Below, one piece after another: positions 1 through 6,031 of a stretch of 6,813 nt of DNA; position 1 is the stretch's first letter; each line of letters begins with the position of its first letter. Below the pieces are notes generated by a model, which saw only the letters and a list, made by a program, of their open reading frames with translations, made no database searches and was not told the origin of the DNA. The translations under genes were made by a program, and so were the position numbers. The stretch is from positions 1-6,813 of the forward strand of contig JAITPT010000306.1 of assembly GCA_031289285.1 (NCBI GenBank), read 5' to 3'. Origin of the DNA: Puniceicoccales bacterium (GTDB lineage Bacteria; Verrucomicrobiota; Verrucomicrobiia; Opitutales; UBA953).

Positions 1-25
1 CGCTGAAGGCGCGGCTTCATAATAG
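1..25. repeat. Left 25-bp terminal inverted repeat of the hairpin array
   Basis: This segment is the reverse complement of 209-233 except at one base (G8, where a perfect match would be A). Its first 12 bases fold as a small hairpin with loop GAA. The mismatch turns a T-A pair into a T-G wobble, so the fold survives. Confidence 0.75.
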
Positions 26-64
26 CCTATGGCGAAGCCATAGGATACCGGACGGCGGCTCACA

Positions 65-81
65 GCGGGCTGTAAGCCCGC
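65..81. repeat. Inner palindrome, GCGGGCT-GTA-AGCCCGC
   Basis: A perfect 7-bp stem with a GTA loop. Its partner at 152-168 carries the same core in reverse orientation. Together they form an inverted doublet about 70 bp apart, the arrangement called a REPIN when the single units are REP sequences. Confidence 0.7.
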
Positions 82-151
82 CTCAACCTTCGCTCCGAAC
101 GCCACCCTCGCGCCTCCCGCCTCCCGCCGCCTACCTCTCCATTGCGTTAAG

Positions 152-168
152 GTGGGCTTACAGCCCAC
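152..168. repeat. Inner palindrome, GTGGGCT-TAC-AGCCCAC
   Basis: A perfect 7-bp stem with a TAC loop, in opposite orientation to 65-81. The two differ only by one base pair in the stem (C-G against T-A, read in the same orientation), so pairing is preserved. The spacer 82-151 between them is pyrimidine-rich on the plus strand, with a doubled CCTCCCG-type motif around 113-130, and holds no gene. Confidence 0.7.
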
Positions 169-208
169 AGTGGAGAAACCGCCCATTATCATATTGCGTT
201 GCGATATG

Positions 209-233
209 CTATTATGAAGCCGCGCTTTCAGCG
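209..233. repeat. Right 25-bp terminal inverted repeat of the hairpin array
   Basis: It pairs with bases 1-25 at 24 of 25 positions. Bases 222-234 fold as a perfect 5-bp stem, GCGCT against AGCGC, closed by loop TTC, which mirrors the hairpin in the left arm. Confidence 0.75.
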
Positions 234-244
234 CTACGATGTAC

Positions 245-315
245 CCTCTGTTTCAAAGGCTATTCTCGTATTTTCACGCTACCTGAACGGTATTGGGTTA
301 AAACCCCGTGCTACC
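245..315. repeat. Two further hairpins in the repeat island
   Basis: Bases 245-259 fold as CCTCTG against CAAAGG with loop TTT and one mismatch. Bases 295-306 form GGGTT-AA-AACCC, nested inside GGTA (289-292) and TACC (312-315). They lie between the mirror array and the 31-bp tandem repeat and look like part of the same repeat-rich, non-coding block. No credible gene lies here: the short open frames run through repeats and have no protein-like features. Confidence 0.4.
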
Positions 316-388
316 GACATCCCGTCCCTACAGGACGAAAACTACCGACGTTGCGTCCCTCCGCGACGAAACGCACCGATGTTTTCGG
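311..388. repeat. 31-bp degenerate tandem repeat, two and a half copies
   Basis: Copies at 311-341 and 342-372 agree at 24 of 31 positions. A partial third copy starts at 373 (GCACCGATGTT) and fades by about 388. Each unit begins CTACCGAC and ends GACGAAA. Each full unit holds a small inverted repeat: CGTCC/GGACG at 323-327 and 333-337 in the first, CGTC/GACG at 354-357 and 365-368 in the second. It is not a CRISPR because units abut without spacers. The remaining bases up to 444 show nothing recognisable. Confidence 0.6.
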
Positions 389-444
389 ACATACAGATTT
401 ATTTTTAGGAGTGCCCTTAGAATCAGCACGACAGGACGGCGAAA

Positions 445-1113
445 TTATAAAGGTTCTCTCGGCATTTTCTTTTCAATTTTCAGTTTCTCACATTGCTTCT
501 TAATTCTCGCGTCATATTTTTCATGGTGCGTTTTAACCCATTCTAATTCTTCCTGTCTTTTTTTCCATTCCGTTTTGTTAAACAAATCGCTGTAAATCTC
601 AAATTGCGGTGAAATGCAGACATCCATATGGCCCTCTGTGTAAAAGAGGAGAAGAATAAGAAGCCGAATGTCTCGACGTTTGGTCTTGACCCATGCAAGT
701 TCAAGTAAAGTCTTAAAAGGACCCCCGTTGTTAAAGAGTGTCACCGCCCCGTCAATTACTGCGGAGAAAGGGCGTCCTTCTTCGTAGGCATGATGATAAA
801 TACTAACCTCACCCATGGAAGCATGAGGCGAGGTTTCCCCACTCCGCAAAGAGATGCGTGTGTATGTTGAAAAGTCAAAACGTTCGAGCATTTCCACGAT
901 ATTGTTGATTTCAGCATCGCCGTCGCTTTGTGGAAGTTGGGCGTTTGGACGTTTTGCTCCGGTCTTTGCTCCGGTATTCGCGGCGGTCTTTGCGCTGGTT
1001 TTTGGGGCACCTGCGTCCGCGTCCGAAGTGAACACGAGGTAGCAGAGGCTCAGAATCCCGATGCCGAAGCAGGACAGGATAAACGTTTGGAGTATTTTTT
1101 TGTAGGTGTGCAT
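445..1113 (-). CDS. Hypothetical membrane-anchored protein, 222 aa
   Basis: I do not recognise this protein. Residues about 10-29 are a hydrophobic helix after a short basic start (KK at 5-6), so it is probably a signal anchor or uncleaved signal peptide with the rest outside the cytoplasm. Cys15 and Cys24 do not sit in a good lipobox. Residues 38-53 are four tetrapeptides of the form [KN]T[SAG]A, a flexible linker. Residues about 65-165 form a mixed soluble domain. Residues about 165-222 are highly charged (runs of E, K, W and H) and likely helical. The stop is TAA at 445-447. The ATG at 1113 is the first in frame and leaves the hydrophobic segment at the right place, but no Shine-Dalgarno sequence precedes it. 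A hand count over 481-660 gives about 37% GC, far below the activase gene, so the gene may have been acquired. It stands alone, between two repeat regions. Confidence 0.65.
   Translation of the reverse strand: MHTYKKILQTFILSCFGIGILSLCYLVFTSDADAGAPKTSAKTAANTGAKTGAKRPNAQLPQSDGDAEINNIVEMLERFDFSTYTRISLRSGETSPHASMGEVSIYHHAYEEGRPFSAVIDGAVTLFNNGGPFKTLLELAWVKTKRRDIRLLILLLFYTEGHMDVCISPQFEIYSDLFNKTEWKKRQEELEWVKTHHEKYDARIKKQCEKLKIEKKMPREPL
953..1012. repeat. 12-bp in-frame minisatellite inside the hypothetical gene
   Basis: Five consecutive 12-bp units run 953-964, 965-976, 977-988, 989-1000 and 1001-1012. The first two differ by one base (TTTGCTCCGGTC and TTTGCTCCGGTA) and the others are progressively diverged. 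The unit length is a multiple of three, so copy-number change would only lengthen or shorten the linker. On the minus strand they encode the KTSA, KTAA, NTGA, KTGA series that follows the membrane helix. Confidence 0.6.
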
Positions 1114-1191
1114 GTTGTAACGATGTTTGGTTGTGCATTTAGTAAAACACCGAGAAAACCAGAAAGTTCCGCGTAATTTGCGAAGGAGAGC

Positions 1192-1209
1192 GGCGGCGTG
1201 AACGCCGCC
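1192..1209. repeat. Perfect GC-rich hairpin, GGCGGCG-TGAA-CGCCGCC
   Basis: A 7-bp perfect stem with a TGAA loop (8 bp if T and A of the loop also pair). It lies in the 383-bp gap between the hypothetical gene's start and the activase gene's end. No T-run follows on either strand, so it is not a convincing intrinsic terminator and more likely a dispersed palindromic element. Confidence 0.5.
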
Positions 1210-1277
1210 CTCAGAACTGGATAATGAACACAGGGCGAGAGGGTGACGAGGAGTGCGGACGATGCGGCGAGAGCAGC

Positions 1278-1380
1278 GGGAGTAGGCGGGAGCGGCGGGA
1301 GCGGTGGGAGTGGACAGTGGACGTGATGGACGCAGTGGACGTGATGGACGCAGTGGACAGAGTGGACGTGGTGGGCGGCG
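1278..1380. repeat. 9-bp degenerate minisatellite with a G-quadruplex motif
   Basis: Units of 9 bp run through this stretch: GGCGGGAGC at 1285-1293 and 1294-1302, GGTGGGAGT at 1303-1311, then an 18-bp double unit of the AGTGGACGT/GATGGACGC type repeated exactly at 1316-1333 and 1334-1351, followed by decayed copies up to about 1380. Four GGG runs at 1278-1280, 1288-1290, 1297-1299 and 1306-1308, with loops of 7, 6 and 6 nt, satisfy the usual G-quadruplex pattern on the plus strand. The stretch is downstream of the activase gene, so its transcript would carry the C-rich complement. Confidence 0.6.
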
Positions 1381-1496
1381 CTGGCGGGCGGCGGGGCTTC
1401 GCCGGAGGGTTGCAGGCTGGCAGACTGCGCTTCGCCTGCGGCGGCGGCGGGCTCGCTGCGGCTGCGCCGGCTCGCGGCGGCGGGGGCTGTCCCGTG
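1381..1496. other. GC-rich non-coding tail downstream of the activase gene
   Basis: This stretch is built from recurring GC-rich words (GCTTCGCC, GGCGGCGG, GGCTCGC). An imperfect inverted repeat pairs GCAGGC at 1412-1417 with GCCTGC at 1434-1439. It could fold in the activase transcript, but there is no U-tract, so I cannot call a terminator. Bases 1114-1191 are the upstream region of the hypothetical gene, and I see no strong promoter there. Confidence 0.3.
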
Positions 1497-4400
1497 CTAT
1501 GCTTGGCGGGCTTGGTTGCGGGCGAGGGCGTCTTTGGCGTTTTGGACGATGAAGTGCATACGATTTAACAAGTTTGCTTCGCTGGTGCCACTGTCCAAAT
1601 CCAAAAAGAGCAAGTTCATTTGCGGATAAAGCTGGCGGATGCGCCGCTCAATGCCCTTGGCAACTAAATGATTCGCGATGCAACCAAACGGTTGCAAACT
1701 AACCGCATTCTCAATGCCACTCTCCGCAAAAACAGCCAGCTCGGCAGGGATGAGCCAACCCTCACCATATTGCGCAGCGAGAGTGACAACTTTTTCCGCA
1801 GTTTTCGCCTTTGTAAAAACATCCTCGCCGCGCCGAAAATAACGAAAGCCCGACGCAATATCACCATAGACGTTCTGCCAGTGCCGGATAATGCGGTAAG
1901 CGATTTTATCAATAATGTCCGTCCACGAACGACGCGAAAGCGCGTTGCGGCGGTTAAATTGTCGGTTGGGGATTTCTTGCAAAAAGAAATCGGCGAGCGG
2001 CGGGACAACCGGCTCGATGCCCTGCGAGATAAGCCACTCAACAGCGTTACGATTTCCGACAGAATTATACTTGATGAAAATCTCTCCAACAATGCCGACC
2101 ACCGGGACATCGCGCTCGGCAGCAGCCGCATTGAAGTCGGCGACGGCGCGGCGGAGAAGCTGCCGGAAACCAGCCACCTCACGTCGGGCGAGACACGCGG
2201 TGCCCGCCTCGATGTAGGAGTCGCGCAGGCGGGCGGCTTCGCCGGTGCGTTTTTCGCGCGGCGCGGCGGCGTTATACATTTGCCCGATGTGGTCGGCGTA
2301 GAGCATCCCCTCGATGAGGATGCGGATGTTGCCGCGCCAACTGATGCGGAAACCCGGTTGCTCGTTGGCGACCGCACCCGCGACCGTGCCGACAGCGACG
2401 ACGGGCACATCGGCAAAACCCGCCGCCACAAGGGCGCGCTTAATGAGCGCGAGGTAACTCGTGGCGCGGCACTGACCGCCCGTCTGCGTGATGCCGAGAG
2501 CGATTTCGTCGCGCTTGTATTTGCCACTTTTTAGGGCGCACACAAAGTCGCCGATGACGAGCGTGGCAGGGTAACAAATCTCGTTGTTGGCGTATTGCAA
2601 ACCGGCGTCAATGGAGTCGGCGTTGGCGGGTGGCAGCGCGAGTGCTTTGTAGCCCATGAGACGCATGAAAACCGGAATGAACGGGGAGTAGATTTCGGAG
2701 AAAAACGGCACGAGTATCGTGCGCCGTCGGTCGGCGTCGGTGAACGGGGCGACACTCAAAACAGGCTTGACAACCCCCGTGGCGACACTGCGTGCGCCGA
2801 GGCTCTCGATGAGCGAACGGGCGCGGAGGCGCAGCGAACCCGGGTTGTTGATGTCGTCCACTTTGAGGACGGTGTGGCTCTTGCCAGCGCGGCGGAGACG
2901 CTCGCCGACCTCGTCAACAATGAAGGCGTCGGGGCCACAGCCGAAAGAAGTTATCTGGACGAAATGCACGTGGGCGGGCGCGGTGGCGACCCAAGTGGCG
3001 GCGGCGAGGATGCGGTTCGGGTAAGCCCAAGGGGAAGTCTTGGTGTCGGCGAGGTCGCGGGCGATGTCCTCGTTGACGACGTCTGCGCCAAATTCGGCAA
3101 ACATCTCGGCGACCTTGTGCTGGATGAGCGGGTCGGTGTGGTAGGGGCGTCCGGCGAGAATGATGAGCGGACGCGCACCGTTGGCGGCAGCGGCGACGAT
3201 CTCGTGGATTTTCGCAGAGAGCGCTTCGCCGAACTCGCGCTGGGCGGCGATGGCGCGCTCGATGGCGGCAGCGGCGACGCGGGGCGCGACGCCCAAGGTC
3301 TCGCAGAGATAGCGGCGGCAGGCTTTGCGCAGCAGGACGGTGTCGGCAAACGTGAGCGTCGGCGCGTCGAGCGGGATGTTGTGGCGACCGGCGGTGTCGA
3401 GGGCGCTGCGGATGACATCGGAGTAGCCGGAGACGATGGGGCAATTATAGCCGCGGACGGCACCGCCGCCGGAGCCGCCGTTGCCGCCGCCGCATTCGCC
3501 GGGTGCGCCGCCGTTTTGCTCGTGCAAGACGAAGGGCATGAGGATGCGGTCAACTTTTTTGTCAACAAGGTCGAGGACGTGCCCGTGGACGAGCTTGGCG
3601 GGGAAGCAAATGTTGTCCGACATGATGCTGCGGACACCCTTCGCGTAGAGTTTGAACGTGGACTGTGCGGAGAGGGCGACGCGCATTCCGCAAGCAGTGA
3701 GGAGCGCGTGCCAGAAGGGGAAGTTCTCGTAAAAGTTCAGGACGCGCGGGATGCCGATGGTGACGACAGCGGCGGCGGGGGCGGCGGGGACAGCGGCGGC
3801 GTCGTCTCGGTGCGCGGCATCGTGGCGGGCGCGAGCGAAGAGGAGCTGCTGTTTGAAGGTGTGGAAGTTGACGCCCTTGGTAGCGACGCCGCCGCGATTG
3901 GAGAAAATCTTCTCGCATTTGTTTCCGGCGTAAAACGTGTTTCCGTTGGCGAAGGTGTGTTTGCGCACGAGGCATTTGTTTTCGCAGCCCGGGCAAACGG
4001 TGTCCGCCGTCTCGTGGGTTTGCGCCTCGGCGAGAGCGGAGAGGAGCCGGCTGGCGTCTGCTGCCACGTCTTCGTGTAGCGCGTGGCGGGCGGCACCGTA
4101 AGCGCCCATTAGCTCGGGCATAGGGGCGACCGTGATGTCCAGCCCCGTCAACAACTCAAAGGCGCGGACGACCGCGTGGTTGCGCATTGTGCCGCCCTGC
4201 GCGACGACGCTTCCGCCAAGCTCGGCGGGGTTGCGCAGTTTCAAAACTTTGTAGAGGCAATTTTTTGCGACGGAGTATGCCAGCCCTGCGGCGATGTCGG
4301 CCCGCGTCGCGTTTTCGCGCTGCGCCTGCTTGACCTTGGAGTTCATGAAGACGGTGCAGCGCGTCCCCAAATCGCTCGGATACTCCGCCGCGCAGGCGAG

Positions 4401-5972
4401 TGCTGCGAACTCCGCCGCGCTCATCCCGAGCGAGCGCGCGAAGGTGTCTATGAACGAGCCGCAGCCGGAGGAGCAGGCCTCGTTGATGTCGAGCCGCACG
4501 ATAGCGTCGTTCTCGACAAACACGGCCTTCATGTCTTGCCCGCCGATGTCCAAGAGGAACGACACCTTGGGCGACAGACTCCGCGCCGCTTGGTAGTGTG
4601 CCATCGTCTCGACCAGCCCCGTGTCGAAACCGAAGGCCGCTTTGAGCAAATCTTCGCCGTAGCCAGTGACCGCCGCGCGGCGCACGCGCAACGCGGGTTT
4701 GCCCGCCGTCGTCGCCGCCTCGCACAGGAGCACCAGCCCGTGCCGCACGGCTTCCAGCGGGTTGCCGTTGTTGGGCGCGTAATACGTGAAGAGCACGCCG
4801 CCGTCGTGCGCCAACGCGACCACCTTTGTCGTCGTTGAGCCGCTATCCACGCCCAGCCAGCATTCGCCCGCGCCGTCGAGTTGGGAAAACTCTGCCTTGG
4901 GCAACTGGCAAAGCTCTTTGCGCGTGCGCCAAGCCGCGTAGTCGTCGGCGTCTTTGAACAAAGCTGGCAACGTCGCCACCGAGGCCGCGCCCGCTGCGAC
5001 TTTTCCGTCCGCGACAACGGCGACGTCGGCGTCGGCGTTCGCCGCCGCTTTTTCGCCTGCGAGACAAGCGGTGCAGGGGGAAGTTTTTTTTGCGGCTGGG
5101 CGTTCTCTGCCGCCGCGCTGCTCTGCCCACTCGCGCAGCGACGCCAGCGACACCGCCCGCCGCGCCTGTTCTGGCGCGATTGCGCAGCCCAGTGCTGGCG
5201 CGAGTGCGGCGTTTTCTGGCAACACGCAGTCATCTGCGCCCACGCCCATCGCTGCCGCGCAAGCCTCGCGCAGTCGCCCGAGATGTGCCAGCGGCCCGCC
5301 GCAAAACAGCACCGGTGCCTCGATGTCGCGCCCACGCGCCAGCGACGAGACAATCTGCTGCGCGACGGCGTTGAAGGCCGAGGCGGCGATGTCGGCTGGC
5401 GACACATTTCTGCTGAGCAGATTTTGGATGTCGGTTTTTGCGAACACGCCGCAGCGCGACGCCACGGGGTGGAGCGAGCGCGACGCCAGTGCCAGCGTGT
5501 TGAGCGCCGCTGCCTCGCAGCCGAGCAGCGTAGCGATTTGGTCAATGAAGGCACCCGTGCCGCCCGCGCAGCTCCCGTTCATGCGAATGTCGGGCGCGTG
5601 TCCGGGCGCGAAAAAAATCATCTTAGCATCTTCACCGCCGACGTCCACGAGGGTGCGAGTGAGCGGGTGGTAGTGTCGCGCCATCGCCGCCGCCGCGATG
5701 CTCTCCTGCATAAACGGCAAGCCAAACGCCTCCGCCAACCCCAAGCCCGCCGAGCCAGTGATCGCCACGCCAAGCGGCGTCTCGTTGCCGACGACCCCCG
5801 CCGCATCGGCGAGCAACTGCCGCAACGTGCCAGCGATGTCGGCGTGGTGTCGCCGGTAAGCAGAGAACCGCACCGCACCATCAACCGCATCGGTGACGAC
5901 AAATTTGAGCGTGGTTGACCCCGCGTCGAGGCCGGCGTTGAGCGTCGCTGGTTCTGTCAAGGCGTGAGGCAT
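1497..5972 (-). CDS. Giant fused acyl-CoA dehydratase activase (two BadF/BcrA ATPase domains plus two HgdB-like domains)
   Basis: 1491 aa; single-domain activators such as HgdC have about 260. Domain order, with approximate residues: ATPase A 11-265 (DAGSTT 16-21, DVGGEDAK 110-117, Cys135 in SCAGGTG, Cys174 in RCGVF, CGGP 224-227); linker 266-370 with a CxxC at 300-303; ATPase A' 371-632 (DSGSTTTK 376-383, DIGGQDMK 475-482, Cys500 in ACSSGCGSF, Cys539 in RCTVF, QGGTMRN 592-598); four-cysteine motif Cys660, 663, 667, 686; HgdB-like half B 737-1058 (NICFP, GRPYH, FGCGPD); half B' 1085-1479 (EICYP, QTGGQC, PFGC). In this family (BcrAD_BadFG, DUF2229, HGD-D) ATP hydrolysis drives low-potential electrons from a [4Fe-4S] cluster to a dehydratase or reductase, in the cytoplasm of anaerobes. 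The substrate is unknown here. Start ATG at 5972 lies just before the first ATPase motif; further upstream the frame overlaps the TetR gene and reads as basic, protein-unlike sequence. No Shine-Dalgarno is seen. It lies 59 bp after the TetR gene with no visible promoter between, so co-transcription is likely. Confidence 0.93.
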   Translation of the reverse strand: MPHALTEPATLNAGLDAGSTTLKFVVTDAVDGAVRFSAYRRHHADIAGTLRQLLADAAGVVGNETPLGVAITGSAGLGLAEAFGLPFMQESIAAAAMARHYHPLTRTLVDVGGEDAKMIFFAPGHAPDIRMNGSCAGGTGAFIDQIATLLGCEAAALNTLALASRSLHPVASRCGVFAKTDIQNLLSRNVSPADIAASAFNAVAQQIVSSLARGRDIEAPVLFCGGPLAHLGRLREACAAAMGVGADDCVLPENAALAPALGCAIAPEQARRAVSLASLREWAEQRGGRERPAAKKTSPCTACLAGEKAAANADADVAVVADGKVAAGAASVATLPALFKDADDYAAWRTRKELCQLPKAEFSQLDGAGECWLGVDSGSTTTKVVALAHDGGVLFTYYAPNNGNPLEAVRHGLVLLCEAATTAGKPALRVRRAAVTGYGEDLLKAAFGFDTGLVETMAHYQAARSLSPKVSFLLDIGGQDMKAVFVENDAIVRLDINEACSSGCGSFIDTFARSLGMSAAEFAALACAAEYPSDLGTRCTVFMNSKVKQAQRENATRADIAAGLAYSVAKNCLYKVLKLRNPAELGGSVVAQGGTMRNHAVVRAFELLTGLDITVAPMPELMGAYGAARHALHEDVAADASRLLSALAEAQTHETADTVCPGCENKCLVRKHTFANGNTFYAGNKCEKIFSNRGGVATKGVNFHTFKQQLLFARARHDAAHRDDAAAVPAAPAAAVVTIGIPRVLNFYENFPFWHALLTACGMRVALSAQSTFKLYAKGVRSIMSDNICFPAKLVHGHVLDLVDKKVDRILMPFVLHEQNGGAPGECGGGNGGSGGGAVRGYNCPIVSGYSDVIRSALDTAGRHNIPLDAPTLTFADTVLLRKACRRYLCETLGVAPRVAAAAIERAIAAQREFGEALSAKIHEIVAAAANGARPLIILAGRPYHTDPLIQHKVAEMFAEFGADVVNEDIARDLADTKTSPWAYPNRILAAATWVATAPAHVHFVQITSFGCGPDAFIVDEVGERLRRAGKSHTVLKVDDINNPGSLRLRARSLIESLGARSVATGVVKPVLSVAPFTDADRRRTILVPFFSEIYSPFIPVFMRLMGYKALALPPANADSIDAGLQYANNEICYPATLVIGDFVCALKSGKYKRDEIALGITQTGGQCRATSYLALIKRALVAAGFADVPVVAVGTVAGAVANEQPGFRISWRGNIRILIEGMLYADHIGQMYNAAAPREKRTGEAARLRDSYIEAGTACLARREVAGFRQLLRRAVADFNAAAAERDVPVVGIVGEIFIKYNSVGNRNAVEWLISQGIEPVVPPLADFFLQEIPNRQFNRRNALSRRSWTDIIDKIAYRIIRHWQNVYGDIASGFRYFRRGEDVFTKAKTAEKVVTLAAQYGEGWLIPAELAVFAESGIENAVSLQPFGCIANHLVAKGIERRIRQLYPQMNLLFLDLDSGTSEANLLNRMHFIVQNAKDALARNQARQA
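3450..3512 (-). other. Glycine-rich insertion within HgdB-like half B of the activase
   Basis: Residues about 821-841 of the activase are mostly glycine, with one Cys (827), between the strand ending MPFVLHEQN and the conserved YNCPIVSGY segment. The DNA is a run of GCC/CCG-type triplets, which suggests growth by slippage. It probably forms a disordered loop at the surface. Confidence 0.5.
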
Positions 5973-6031
5973 GGCTGAAAAAGGCAAGGCGGTAGTGTGG
6001 TTGGTTGTTGGCGGAAAAAGTGGGTGCGATG

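Larger units (their letters stand above)
1..234. repeat. Mirror-symmetric array of six triloop hairpins (REPIN/MITE-like element)
   Basis: Bases 1-25 and 209-233 are inverted repeats matching at 24 of 25 positions. Between and within them lie six hairpins with 3-nt loops: 1-12 (loop GAA, first base of the stem outside the window), 26-44 (GAA), 65-81 (GTA), 152-168 (TAC), 190-208 (GTT, one T-G wobble) and 222-234 (TTC). The spacing mirrors around the centre: 13 and 13 nt between the outer pairs, 20 and 21 nt between the inner pairs. Hairpins 65-81 and 152-168 are reverse complements apart from one exchanged base pair. No transposase is encoded inside. This fits a non-autonomous palindromic element of the REPIN or MITE kind, possibly moved by a REP-associated (Y1/IS200-like) transposase elsewhere in the genome; that part is inference. 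The left edge may continue beyond the window. Confidence 0.65.

Noticed and set aside
311..388. CRISPR array
   Set aside because: The 31-bp units abut with no spacers, are only about 77% alike, and number fewer than three; no cas gene is present.
199..595. Two short plus-strand frames (199-408 and 308-595)
   Set aside because: They run through the hairpin and tandem repeats and into the antisense of the hypothetical gene, with no domain or start signal.
1040..1086. Lipoprotein signal peptide for the 222-aa protein (Cys15 or Cys24)
   Set aside because: The residues before each Cys (ILS and SL) do not fit a good lipobox, and Cys15 is too early in the hydrophobic segment; a signal anchor is more likely.
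1192..1209. Intrinsic terminator
   Set aside because: The hairpin is strong, but neither strand has a T-run after it.
1224..1568. 114-aa plus-strand frame with VDVMDAVD-type repeats
   Set aside because: The repeats are just the 9-bp minisatellite translated. The frame runs into the activase 3' end and has no protein-like remainder.
2595..4079. 494-aa open frame on the plus strand, antisense to the activase
   Set aside because: It is the mirror of a high-GC coding region. The product is Gly/Val/Glu/Asp-rich low complexity with no domain, while the minus strand carries clear conserved motifs throughout.
4881..5918. 345-aa open frame on the plus strand, antisense to the ATPase domains
   Set aside because: It is rich in Arg, Ala and Cys without pattern and lies fully opposite the conserved ATPase motifs, so it is a codon-bias shadow.
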